Shown: positions 20,813-30,316 of the stretch, piece by piece | Numbering within the stretch: the first letter of the stretch is position 1 | Layout: each line of letters opens with the position of its first letter | DNA from: Aspidapion aeneum | Taxonomy: Eukaryota > Arthropoda > Insecta > Coleoptera > Brentidae | NCBI GenBank assembly: GCA_963576565.1 | Contig: OY755039.1 | Span: 127,952,640 to 128,016,639, forward strand | Length of the DNA stretch: 64,000 nucleotides | Reading direction: 5' to 3' | Made by a program: the position numbers and the translations under genes | Notes under the pieces: generated by a model | What the model was told of the DNA's origin: nothing | Databases searched by the model: none | What the model saw: the letters and a program-made list of their open reading frames with translations, nothing else

Positions 20813-22348
20813 TTAAAAAAATATTTTTTCAGCTAAACTATCTTCAGGTGACATTGAATTGACCTTGGGAACTTCCTCGACAAGCCAAAATCTTTGAATG
20901 GTATCTTCGAGGGTGTCCATTGCCAAAAATGTTTGAGAAATGAATTGACTAATTACTTTAGACGAAGAACAAGTTTTACCCATAAGCAAATAACCAAAAA
21001 TACTATTAATTGCCACTGGATCATTAGGACCAGCAACAATCTTTCCATCTTTAAGAATTCTTGCAAATATATCAGCTCCTACTAATATATCAACCGGTCT
21101 AGATTTGTAAAAATAAGGATCGGCTAGCTGACAATTTTTTAAGAAAGGCCAATTAGTAGTGGAAAGTGTTGAAAGTGGAAGATTTCCACATATTTTAGGG
21201 ATAACTACGGCACTAAATTCTAAAAGGGGACTAGATTTTCCTGAAGGACGAATGGTAGAAGAAATGCTCTCACAACTTTTAAGCATAGGGGCTTCACCAA
21301 TGCCTTGCACATCGATATCTGATTTGTAACTATGTAAACCAAGACGTTTAACACAAGCTTTCGTTATGAAATTTGAGGTTGAACCTGAATCTACGATTAT
21401 TCTAATAGGTTGATAATCGCCTTTGCTATCTAAAATTTCTAATATTGCGGTGGATAATAATACACCCGAAGAATCGATGCTACTACTTAAACATAAGGGG
21501 TTGTCTACAGTTAATCCGACAAAAGCATTGGGGTTGCTTTGTGAATTTTGACTATCAATATGAGGTAATTGAGCTACAGAGTTAGCATTATTGGAAACTA
21601 TACTACTATGGTTGGCATGGTGGTTGGCACCCGAACTAGTGGGGTGGCCAATGGAATTCGGAAAACTAGAACTAGAATGCGCTACTGGACTACAATGAGT
21701 ATTGACACTCTGATTATAATAATTTGGAGTGGAACTAAAGCTACTAAAATGGGGGTTAGGACCCTGACTATGATTGTGTACAGGATTGTACTTAGGACCC
21801 TGACTATTATGGTGTGTAACAGTACTGCAGGCTTGAAAATTTATATTATTTTGACTACTATTATTCTGACTACTATTATTCTGACTACTATTATTCTGAC
21901 TACTATATAAGGTGCTAACTTGATTGGAACTATCATTTCCACTGAAACAAAGTAAACTATGGTGACGAACACCGCAACGAAAACAGGAATTAGTGGAGGG
22001 GCACTCCTTTATACTATGCGATCTAGAAAGGCAATTTAAACATAAATAATTTGCCTTGGCAAGTTTATAACGTTCATTGGGAGTTTTTGAGCGAAAGAAC
22101 TGACATTTAGAAAGAGTGTGATAAGGTCCCTGTTTGCAAACTACACAAGTATTTTTATTATTATTTTGATTGGGTTGACTTAGAAAAACATTGGAAGTTT
22201 GTCTGGAGCTACCTGATTTAAAACTACTACTATTATTATTTATAGATTTTTTATAGAATTTTTTATCTTCTTTTCGGGTTAATTCTACATTATCTAAAGC
22301 TTCACAGTGTTTTTCCAAATACGCTATTAACTCTTTATAATCAGGCAT
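20813..22348 (-). pseudogene. BEL/Pao gag C-terminal region, zinc knuckles and protease
   Basis: Starts in the middle of gag. Zinc-binding motifs CVVCKQGPYHTLSKC, CLNCLSRSHSIKEC and CFRCGVRHHSLLC lie in residues 65-135. A low-complexity Ser/Asn/His-rich linker with a repeated NNSSQ unit follows. The protease has IIVDSGSTSNFI (DSG) and ILVGADIF. These are typical of BEL/Pao polyproteins. It is separated from the gag N-terminal part by a stop and frameshift at 22350-22525. Confidence 0.88.
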
Positions 22349-22349
22349 T

Positions 22350-23166
22350 TTATTGGAATCAGAAAGCTGTAACTCAAATTTTGTTGCTAAGGAAATTCTA
22401 TTTTTCTATTAATCATTTGAACTAATGGAAATGACCAGGCGTCTATAGGTAACTGTAAATTGCGCAAGGCCTCTAAATTATCGTTAAAGGTATCTAACAG
22501 GGTACGTAAATCTTGAGGATTTTCTCAAGATACTTTTTTAGCATTTTCAATAGCTGACCAATTACTAGCTGCTATGATTCGTTTTCTATAATATCTTTTA
22601 CACAAAGTATCATAAGCAATGGAATAATTAGCATGAGTTAGTGGCAAATGCTGAACTAGGAGTTTTGGCTGTTCCTCAAGGGCTTTCAGTAAATATTCGA
22701 ATTTAGTTACATCCGAAAAGTGAGGATTATTATGAACCAGGGCTTCAAACATATCTTTGAAACTAGGAAATAAAGTTACATCTCCTCTAAAAATAGGTAA
22801 ATCTAAAGGTTTAAGATTATTAGTAAACTGAGGTGCCTTTGATAAGGAAACAGAAGATTGCGTTTCACTAGTTGTATGAGAAAATAAGCTAAAATATATG
22901 CTTTTAATATGCCAGAATTTATTTTCAAAATCAGCTCGAACTTTATCTTCAGCTTGAAAATCATCCTGTTCATCTAATAAACCTATCAAAATGTTATGCT
23001 GTTTACTGAAATCATCTCTAATTTGTTCTAGGTCTTGATAGCGAACCATGAGTGAAGCATGATATTTGCTATCAGTCTCAGCTTTTATAGCAAAATCGTA
23101 TATTTCAGTCATGCGACTAATCTCACTCAGTCTTAAGTTTGTTGCTTTTCTAACTTTATCTGACAT
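22350..23166 (-). pseudogene. gag: BEL/Pao gag N-terminal region
   Basis: ATG at 23166. A helical N-terminal region is followed by LKPLDLPIFRGDVTLFPSFK and FEYLLKALEEQPKLLVQHLP and YDTLCKRYYRKR, the conserved gag block of BEL/Pao elements. A TGA at about 22525 interrupts it. The sequence then continues as NPQDLRTLLDTFNDNLEALR and shifts frame before the next part at 22348. Confidence 0.87.
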
Positions 23167-24078
23167 TGTAGCTTAATAATTAAACCAAATTAAAAATTAT
23201 AAAAAAATCTGTTTTATATTTTAAATTTAAAAAATTGAAAAAAAAAATTATTTCCTAAGTTAAATTTTAAACTTAATAAATGGCGAGAAATCTACTAACT
23301 ACCAATTTAATGAAGTTGTCTAAACGTGGTAAACGAGTGCTACTATTTGTTGAAAACAAAATTTTTCTACTATTTTTTCTCAACTAATAAATTGAGCAAT
23401 TAATTGGAAATTTTAAGAAAAAATGCTCCTACTACTAAATACGCAATTAATTTTATCAGTTATTTACCTAATTAGCATCTATAATTAATTATTTTATGGT
23501 TTCAGAAAAAAGCTACTACAATTTTCAATTTATACGTGTCACTGTGTATTCTAATGGCTGGACACAGTAGACGAAATACTACTACTAAAAGGCTTGACCA
23601 CTGTGTCAGCGTACTAAAGCAATGCATACAGTAAATTCTAATATGGAGTGTGGCTAAATTCTAATTGCGAGTGTGAAATCAACGGTGAAGCAAGAGCTAA
23701 ATGAGACGACTATACGTTCTATACTATATGAGAATCCATTCCCGTTACTAAGCGAGAGACCGGCTGCTAAACTGCCTGCTTCGAAGCAAAGCAAAAAAAA
23801 GGCGATACGGAAGAAATTGATTTCTATTCAATTTGAATAAATGCACGACCTATAATTGGAAATTTTGTGTGAATGTTTTACAGCAAGAACTCTACAAATT
23901 TATGTTAATTAATGACTATATGCCGATTAGTTTACTCCTAACTTTGAGTTTAGTGAAAGGCGGATCAAAGTCACCATGTATTTTTATCAAAAAGGTCTAC
24001 CTACTATATAAAAAAAACGACGATTAGGGTAGTAAAGTAGGAGTAACGCTAGAAAGGATCCGGCTCGAAGGACCAAAA
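23167..24078 (-). other. BEL/Pao 5' leader with tRNA-Tyr-type primer-binding site
   Basis: No gene is seen between the 5' LTR and gag. Plus-strand bases 24058-24075 read ATCCGGCTCGAAGGACCA, equal to the 3' end of insect tRNA-Tyr with CCA, three bases from the LTR. This is the primer-binding site on the minus strand. The tRNA match is from memory of tRNA-Tyr acceptor sequence. Confidence 0.75.
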
Positions 24079-24545
24079 TGGTGGGGTGTTGAGTAATTTA
24101 CTCAGGAGAGATTTAAAATGGACTGTATAAATGGTTTTTGTTCTACTCACTCTTCCCTGCTGGGTTGTGGGGTCGATGGGCGGCCGCCTTTATCCTGGCT
24201 TCAGCAGTTCTGTTGAGGGGTTTCCATTACAGAGGTTTTAAGGAAGGGAGGACGAGGGAAAACACTCGCGAAAATTCGTAAATCTAATTTACTTAAAATT
24301 ATTTAACTAAAAGGTGCTTCGCTTGATTGCACACCGTGTGATTGAATAGGGATTTGAAACGATATATCCCGTTGAAATACTAATTCACACTGATTTTTTA
24401 TTATATTTTTCTAAAAGCTACAGGCTAAGGTGGACAAATCCCAATTCTACACAGTGAGCCAAAAAATATCTTATCCAACAAAAAGTAAAAATAAAATAAC
24501 TAAATTCTAACATCCACACGAAATGGATGTACTGAGGACCGAACA
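24079..24545 (-). repeat. 5' LTR of the BEL/Pao element (467 bp)
   Basis: TG...CA ends, near identical to 17156-17622, followed by the duplicated AATAC at 24546-24550. Confidence 0.96.
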
Positions 24546-24770
24546 AATACTTTTTACAATGGTGTTATATATAAGCTTTTTGTTATGTTTTGATATACTT
24601 TGGTCCCAAATTATTCCATTTAATAAAGTTATTGCTTTTCTTCCTTGTACGTTTCTATCTTTTATAGCTTTGTCTAGTGTTCCGTCAGCTGTAATTTTTA
24701 GACCTAAGTATTTATACTCATCACAGGACTGAATTCGCTGCCCAGTATTTAAGATTAGATCCTGTTTCGT
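24546..24770 (-). pseudogene. RTE reverse transcriptase fragment (minus strand)
   Basis: Reads GTKQDLILNTGQ, EYKYLGLKITADGTLDKAI and GRKAITLLNGIIWD, the part after the FADD active site of RTE-type RT. It joins in sense with 17155-16731 when the BEL/Pao element is removed. Its 5' edge abuts the inverted segment at about 24770. Confidence 0.83.
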
Positions 24771-24897
24771 TCCTGCCGGACCCGGAAATACCCCAGCTGA
24801 ACTTATTAAATATGGCACTGAAGAACTGTTTTGGAGATTACGGAATCTTTTCCAAAAATATTTAAATGGAGCTGTAGTACCAACTGAGTGGAAAACG

Positions 24898-24947
<50 letters not shown>

Positions 24948-25635
24948 ACAATACACAAAAAAGGAAGGAAAGATATATGTGACAATTATAGAGGTATATC
25001 TGTAACTAGTACGCTAAGCAGAATATATGGCAAAATAATAAGAAATAAAGTGGAGAGCGAATATAAAGATATGGAGGCAGAAGAACAAGCCGGTTTCAGG
25101 GCGGGTAGATCGACTTCAGATCATCTCTTTTGTATAACCCAAGTTATTGAAAAGAAAATGGCATACGGACAAGAGCTGCATCTGCTTTACGTAGATTTAC
25201 AGAAGGCATATGATAGTAAACCTAGTTTGGAAAGCGTTGGAAAATTCAAACATAAGCGTACAACTAATTAAGGCCATCAAAGAGTTATACCGCAATAGTA
25301 AGGCAAAAGTTAAAATAAAAGCAAAACTAACTAAACGCTTTCAAGTAAATAAAGGTCTTAAACAAGGTTGCTGTATCTCGCCTACGCTCTTCAAGATATA
25401 TTTGGAACAAGTCCTTAAAGTCTGGAAGAGAAAATGCCAAAACCTGGGAATTCCGTTGGATGAAACCACGTTGTATACTTTATGTTTCGCCGATGATCAG
25501 ATAGTGGTGGCTCAGGATTATGACGACCTCGAATATATGACACGAAAACGAATAGAAGAGTACAATAAGTGGGGACTAGAGGTTAATATCAATAAGACAG
25601 AGTATATGTGTATTGGTGGAACGAAACAGAACGAA
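24771..25635 (+). pseudogene. RTE reverse transcriptase fragment (inverted 5' segment)
   Basis: Plus strand: IPAELIKYGTEELFWRLRNL, then after the TA tract HKKGRKDICDNYRGISVTST, EEQAGFRAGRSTSDHLFCI, LYVDLQKAYDS, then in another frame VNLVWKALE, GLKQGCCISPTLFKIYLE and the active site YTLCFADDQIV. It ends at MCIGGTKQN. A two-base loss after KAYDS and the TA tract both shift the frame. The D of FADD and of DLQKAYD are present, but the protein is broken. Confidence 0.87.
24899..24945. repeat. TA microsatellite inside the RT coding sequence
   Basis: About 23 TA units between codons for EWKTS and for IHKKG of the RTE RT, where related elements have a short ATATAT. It looks like expansion of an in-gene seed and shifts the frame. 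Confidence 0.9.
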
Positions 25636-25881
25636 TCATATATTTTATTATTTTTATAATAAAAAAAGCTTAATAATCAATAATAAATATCAAAAGGCGG
25701 ATGTGTAGCCAAAGACTATATAAATTCACGTTCCGGCTCGTCCTTTAGGGATGTGAGTTTTCGTTACTTTTGAGTATTTGGTACCAATTGTGACTTTTTT
25801 CCCAGTTGAGAAAAACCCGCCTTATATCAAACGAAGTGAAGCTTACAAAAACAACTAAAGAATATAGATATAGATAGTTAT
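25636..25881 (+). other. Non-coding stretch before the Penelope-like ORF
   Basis: No ORF. Starts with the LINE target duplication TCATATATTTTA. 25727-25757 can pair TCAC with GTGA around TCCTTTAGGGA and may belong to the terminal repeat of the Penelope-like element. Confidence 0.4.
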
Positions 25882-26928
25882 CTCCAAAAGGACGGATCTG
25901 CTATGGGTAATCCGGCATCTCTCATATTAGCGAATATTGTTATGGATCATCTCATTAATGAAGTTCTTAAAAAATTACCATTTCCTGTTCCTTTTGTATA
26001 CGTGTATGTGGATGATACAATTTTAGCATGCCCAAAGGATGGTTTAGATGTTTTGTTACAGACCTTTAATAGCCACCACCCATCCCTTCAATTTACTATT
26101 GAACTTGAATGTGACAAAAAAATCTGTTTTCTGGACATGGAGGTACATCGTAGACCCGATGGTACAATTGTCACAAATTGGTACAATAAACCCACAAGTT
26201 CAGGCAGACTTTTAAATTTCACTTCTAATCACCCTATGTCCAACAAAGTAGGTATTATTTATGGTTTGTTACATAGAGCGATACATCTGAGCCATCCTGA
26301 TTTTCATACAGAAAATATCCTTCGAGTTAAAAAAATTCTGAAAGACAACAACTATCCCGAAAATTTTATTAACAGGAATATTTCTAGATTTAAAAACAAA
26401 AACAAAAATCAACCAAAAAAGCAAAATAAATTTTTTGAATTTCCCTATATTGATGGCCTGTCACAAAAAATAAACTCTTGCTTTAAGGATCTTGATATAA
26501 CAATGGCATTTTATAACACCAAAACCACCAAGTCGTTATTTACGGCACTAAAAGACCAGATTCCTTTTGACAAGAGAAGCTCTTTAGTTTACAGTATCCC
26601 TTGTGAATGTGAGAAATTTTACATTGGTGAGACAATGCAATACTTGTCTAAAAGAATACAACAGCATAAATATGACTGTAGAAATGACAGACAATATTAT
26701 GACGATAAAACTGCACTCTCAAAACATCACTTTGAGACAGGCCATCGATTTCAGTTTGAAGAAGTCAAAATTCTAGACATGGAAACTCAATCCTATAAAA
26801 GAAAATTAAGTGAGATGATTCAAATCAATATCCATGACGCAGTTAACATCAAGACGGATGCTGATGGATTAAGTGGAATTTATAGGAATATATTGAACAA
26901 GTACAGGAATCAAGCTTTAAACACCTAG
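25882..26928 (+). CDS. Penelope-like RT (C-terminal half) with GIY-YIG endonuclease
   Basis: Open in frame from LQKDGSAMGNPAS (RT motif B), so the true N-terminal RT motifs are missing; the ATG at 25903 is internal. The active site is VYVYVDDTILA (YVDD). The thumb region has KKICFLDMEVHRRPDG, YNKPTSSGRLLNF and GIIYGLLHRAI, all typical of Penelope RTs. The C-terminal GIY-YIG domain begins SLVYSIPCECEKFYIGETMQ, with the arginine in LSKRIQQHK and a later glutamate in LSEMIQINI. It reverse-transcribes RNA and nicks target DNA. 5' truncation makes it inactive; the remaining 349 codons have no stop. Confidence 0.93.
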   Translation, partial: LQKDGSAMGNPASLILANIVMDHLINEVLKKLPFPVPFVYVYVDDTILACPKDGLDVLLQTFNSHHPSLQFTIELECDKKICFLDMEVHRRPDGTIVTNWYNKPTSSGRLLNFTSNHPMSNKVGIIYGLLHRAIHLSHPDFHTENILRVKKILKDNNYPENFINRNISRFKNKNKNQPKKQNKFFEFPYIDGLSQKINSCFKDLDITMAFYNTKTTKSLFTALKDQIPFDKRSSLVYSIPCECEKFYIGETMQYLSKRIQQHKYDCRNDRQYYDDKTALSKHHFETGHRFQFEEVKILDMETQSYKRKLSEMIQINIHDAVNIKTDADGLSGIYRNILNKYRNQALNT

Positions 26929-27487
26929 TTCCTAAATTGTTTCTACTTACTATTGCTTATGTTGTAATATAGTGTTGACCTACTGTGATATATATGTTTA
27001 GTTTGTTAAATATTAAGTAATGTCCTTTTATAATTAATAAAATTAATTTAGTTTAAAAATTTTTTGTTTTTTTAGCAAAAGGATTTTATGAATGATAGTT
27101 TTAACCTTACGTGTTTATTGGTACCATAAGTGTAGTATTTTGTTTATTTTTATTTTTATGTTTTGTTAGATTCGACAGGTTAAAGAACATTGACGTTTAG
27201 ATGGTAGTAAATTTTAACCTCATATTTTTATAATAATAACAATTCATTTGTTTATAAAATTTTAAAGTAAAATGTTCTTCGATCAACACTCACCCCTGTT
27301 CGCTGTACTTATGGACCCAAGAAACATTTCTATCTGAGTAAGTTTACTTTGGACTATAGATTGATAATAGAGAATAATCCTAGGTTGAACATATAAACAT
27401 AAAAAAAAATTCAAGACAAAAAAATGTTATTAGATTTTGTTACATTTCTTTTCCATGTAAAAATATAGAACCTGTTCATTGTTTTTA

Positions 27488-27524
27488 GGGCTTGAAAAAG
27501 GATTAATTAAATCCGAAACGTTGC
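27488..27524 (+). ncRNA. Degenerate hammerhead-like motif after the Penelope-like ORF
   Basis: GGC, TTGAAAA, hairpin GGATT-AATTA-AATCC, GAAA, then CGTT and GCC. GGC can pair with GCC as stem I, and the hairpin sits where stem II belongs. The core differs from CUGANGA at two positions and has one extra A before stem II. Penelope-like elements are known to carry hammerhead motifs in their terminal repeats; activity of this one is doubtful. Confidence 0.4.
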
Positions 27525-27540
27525 CAAAGGTACCTTAGTT

Positions 27541-28138
27541 TCTTTTTGGTCTGTCCTCTACCCACGAATACCTACCTATAAATTATTTTGATGTTAGTGG
27601 CTCAAAGGACATGTTAGCCGAATACAACTTTTATTAATATACAGCGATCCTGAAAACCATGCCTAAAAACAAGTCGCTGCGTTGCCATGAATTTTACTTG
27701 TTCTTAACCTAGTCTTGCAAGTAATTAATGCTTGTTGATGTCGAAAACAATATTTGATAAAAAATATTTAAAAACTTATAAATGGCAAAAATACCATTTA
27801 TATTTAAGCCAAGAATTTTAAGCCTTTCGGTCCAGTCCTCAATTGGAATGTTAGTTTCTCAATCCCAGTTGCCATATATACGTCTACTATAAATAAACAA
27901 AAACAAATGCAAAAAAATATTCATTAAAGAAAAAAGTACTTAATAATTACTAAAAAACTTGTAACAACTTGTCAGCTTCAAAAATAATTTTCAATTCAAT
28001 ATTGCAGCCTATCATCTTGTTAACCACGATTTTATAAGCACATTCGTAATTGAATTTATATATTAGTACAAATCCAACAGCTCTGATATTTTTCATCTAA
28101 TATTTTAATTTTGTGACCAGTGTGTGTCGTGTCGGTAA
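27541..28138. other. Gene-free AT-rich stretch
   Basis: No ORF, repeat or element end recognised. Confidence 0.6.
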
Positions 28139-28164
28139 ACCACACACACACACACACACACACA
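28139..28164. repeat. CA microsatellite
   Basis: About 12 CA units, 30 bases before the MITE at 28195. Confidence 0.9.
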
Positions 28165-28194
28165 AATATAGGGTAATGTGCTAGTCTGTATTAT

Positions 28195-28499
28195 AGGCCG
28201 CTTGACATGACATGACAATAAAATTTGCAGGCAAATGCATGAAATGTTGCCCAGGTGCATGCGCATTACAAATCCAGCTGATTGTTGCAGGCAATCCATT
28301 TTTATCGGTCCAGTGCCATTTTTTTGCATGCAAACTGTACTTGCATGCAAACTGGGGAATTTTTACCTAGATTCTGGGGAATCAATGCATGACCATGCAC
28401 AATGTCAAACGAAAAGAAGATTTTTTGCAGGCAACAATTTGACCGAAATTTTTTGCTTGCAAATATTTGCAGCGCGTCATGCACCATGTCAAGCGGCCT
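28195..28499. mobile_element. MITE of 305 bp with AGGCCGCTTGACATG inverted ends
   Basis: Left end AGGCCGCTTGACATG (28195) matches the reverse complement of the right end CATGTCAAGCGGCCT (ending 28499); similarity continues inward with TGCAAATATTTGCA-like words. The flanking bases TAT (28192-28194, 28500-28502) may be the target duplication. Inside, TGCAGGCAA occurs at about 28229, 28286 and 28427, and TTGCATGCAAAC twice at 28323-28350. There is no coding capacity. Confidence 0.75.
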
Positions 28500-28957
28500 T
28501 ATGGAATATTTTAAAGGTCGCAATTTTGAGGCTTTTGGCTAAAACGAACAACTTCCGACGGATTCGTGCGATATTGGGACTACTGCGGGATCAAAAAGTA
28601 CGAAGAATGCAATATGAACGTATAACGTATATATACGGCGGCTGCGATAGTCCTATAAGTATGACATTATTTAAGAGTCAACTCTCCGTTATTCCCTGTT
28701 TGTCTTAGTTGCTAGTTTCTTAATTTGACTCTTGTGTACTCCACGGGTGAGCGTCCCCCCAATGTTAGTGGGTAGCTTGGCTTGGGTATTAATTAATAGA
28801 TGTAAGCATGTTACCATTTTTTCAATATATTAATATAATTTTTTAATTTTAGGTCCTAAAAACTATTTGGTCAGTTTACACTTTTCTTTTGCATGTCACT
28901 GGAAACGTATCACATGATCTTCACCGTATTTAATTCCATTTATTCAAATATATATGC
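28500..28957. other. Gene-free stretch
   Basis: No gene or element recognised. Ends in a short TATATATG next to the inverted repeat arm at 28958. Confidence 0.5.
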
Positions 28958-29195
28958 GCGGTGCCCCTAGCCTAAGCTTACGATCCGAAACGAAATAGCG
29001 ATGTACAGAACAGCAGGTATCAAAATAGCTACAATCAAAATACCGCTGTAATGAAAGAGCGACCATTAAAAAAGTGATGTATCAAAATAGCGAAAATTGT
29101 GACAAAAAAGCGATTTTAACAAAATAGCGTCCAATAGCATTTTTTTCGGTGAATAACGCAAGTATAAAATGACACTAATCAAAACAGCGCCAATC
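28958..29195 (+). repeat. Left arm of inverted repeats with degenerate CAAAATAGCG units
   Basis: AGCCTAAGC...CCGAAACGAAATAGCGATGTA is followed by about eight degenerate units of the form ATCAAAATAGCG spaced 15-30 bases. The reverse complement of 43190-43330 (and 54345-54485) shows AGCCTAGGGCTTCGG, then AACGAAATAGCGATGTA and the same kind of units. The two arms face each other, suggesting ends of one old element split by later insertions. Confidence 0.6.
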
Positions 29196-29289
29196 ATGAC
29201 CAAATGCTGACTCTTGTAGGGAAAAGTAGGAAAGAGGCCACCAGAAGGAGCAGTCGATCATTATCTGCTTTTCTCTTCTTTCCTTTCTT

Positions 29290-29675
29290 GAATATTCTTG
29301 GCCTAAGCTGCAGAGGCTATCCGGCCAAAGATAATTAAATTTTTAACTCTGATTTCAGAATTGGAAAATCACAATAGACACTCTCACATTCATACAACAT
29401 ATAGACCCCCAGGGTAGGCAATTTTCTTTTCTTATGAAGGATTTTATTTTTGCCTGATGCTCTTTATCGAACACAGGAGTCTTAATCGTGTTAGCGCCAT
29501 CTACGTTCTTAACACGGGACCACCGGCTTAACCTGACTTCCGAACCATGGGCTTGTATTGATCATCAATTTTGCCTACTTCGTTGATGTTCGAGTTTGTA
29601 GTGACAGGCATGGGATTCGAACCACACATCCTCTGATTGTTAAGCGAACGCACGCCCACTGAACTAATCAGGGCC
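29290..29675 (-). mobile_element. tRNA-derived SINE
   Basis: Read on the minus strand from 29675: GGCCCTGATTAGTTCAGTGG contains an A box (TTAGTTCAGTGGG, 29655-29667). GGTTCGAATCC (29613-29623) is a perfect B box, at the spacing of a tRNA gene. It does not fold as an intact tRNA and continues into a non-tRNA body. The 3' limit is uncertain. It would be transcribed by RNA polymerase III from the internal promoter. Confidence 0.7.
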
Positions 29676-30153
29676 TTGTTTTCTCTTAGCTGTAGTATTT
29701 TTAGTTCAATTCAGGGGCGGCTAGTGCATAAGGGCTGCATAGCTGCAGAACCCCCAAAATTTTCACATTATTTGATTATCTTTCATTATTATTATTTCTA
29801 AAATTATTGGAATAGCAGTATATTTTCGGTCCGGTGTTGGTATAGTAGGCCTTCAAATCGCGTACGTTTGTTGAGTATGACGCCGCGCGCCGTCGCCGAA
29901 AGCCGCATTTCACAGTCGGTCAAATGAAGTTATTGGCATTGTTGCGCTTCCTTCGCCCCGCACCGTATTTGCTATTGGGTTTAGATGGTTAAATCTATTT
30001 AAAAATAGAGCTGCAAAACTTGCAGTTCCAGTACAATTCCGGGCGGGCGGGCTCAGCGTTGCGTGTTTGCAGGCGCATTTATTTATTTAGAAGACGCCAA
30101 ACGCATGAGCGGAAGGTTATGGTCGTGTTTGTTGTTTGTTTTTGTATAACACA

Positions 30154-30316
30154 ATGAATGTGGTGGGTAATTTAATTAATGCAAAAAAATTATCTCTCTT
30201 TACTTATGAAGAAAAACTAAAACTGAAAGAAGGACGGCCATTGCCCGATATTTTAATAGAAAAGTGTGGTTCAAGCCGGGGAAAATCGTATAAAAGGATT
30301 TTTACTCAGAGTAATA
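30154..30316 (+). pseudogene. hAT transposase, N-terminal piece
   Basis: ATG at 30154, then KKLSLFTYEEKLKLKEGRP and PLPDILIEKCGSSRGKSYKR, the N-terminal block of TTF-type zinc-finger hAT proteins. It is cut by the long-LTR retrotransposon after about 54 codons; coding resumes at 38089. Confidence 0.8.

Larger units (their letters stand above)
17156..24545 (-). mobile_element. BEL/Pao retrotransposon, complete, TSD AATAC
   Basis: Two 467-bp LTRs (17156-17622 and 24079-24545) with TG...CA ends. The flanking 5 bases AATAC occur at 17151-17155 and 24546-24550. The minus-strand order is LTR, tRNA-Tyr-type primer site, gag, zinc knuckles and protease, RT, RNase H, integrase, closing domain, polypurine tract GGCCGGCGGGA at 17623-17633, LTR. 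The LTRs differ by only a handful of bases, but the coding region has several frameshifts and a deletion. It was inserted into the RTE LINE. Confidence 0.97.
16731..25635 (-). mobile_element. RTE-type LINE with inverted 5' segment, split by a BEL/Pao element
   Basis: The 3' part of the LINE lies on the minus strand in two pieces (24770-24546 and 17155-16731). The 5' segment lies inverted on the plus strand (24771-25635). The inverted segment ends at the residues GGTKQN and the minus part starts at GTKQDL, so the two pieces abut in the original element. That is the twin-priming structure. The 12-bp sequence TCATATATTTTA at 16719-16730 and 25636-25647 flanks the whole, a matching target duplication. 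The 3' tail is a TA run. Frameshifts disable the ORF. Confidence 0.85.
25880..27540 (+). mobile_element. Penelope-like element, 5' truncated
   Basis: RT/GIY-YIG ORF followed by about 600 bases of AT-rich 3' sequence. A hairpin plus GAAACG motif at 27488-27524 resembles the degenerate hammerhead-type motif found in the terminal repeats of such elements. The right end is not defined by a target duplication. Confidence 0.75.

Noticed and set aside
24888..25271. Tyr-Ile repeat protein
   Set aside because: The YI run is the translated TA microsatellite within a broken reverse transcriptase.
25727..25757. Antisense hammerhead before the Penelope-like ORF
   Set aside because: A TCCC-TAAA-GGA hairpin is present but CUGANGA and GAAA are not; too degenerate to call.
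28105..28350. Val-Cys repeat protein on the minus strand
   Set aside because: Translation of the CA microsatellite.
28235..28708. 157-codon open frame over the 28195 MITE
   Set aside because: Starts inside a non-coding MITE with inverted ends and runs into unrelated sequence.
28139..29195. CRISPR-like array from spaced short repeats
   Set aside because: Units are diverged, spacers irregular, and the context is eukaryotic transposon DNA.
29575..29680. Functional tRNA gene
   Set aside because: A and B boxes are present, but acceptor and anticodon arms do not pair; it is a SINE head.
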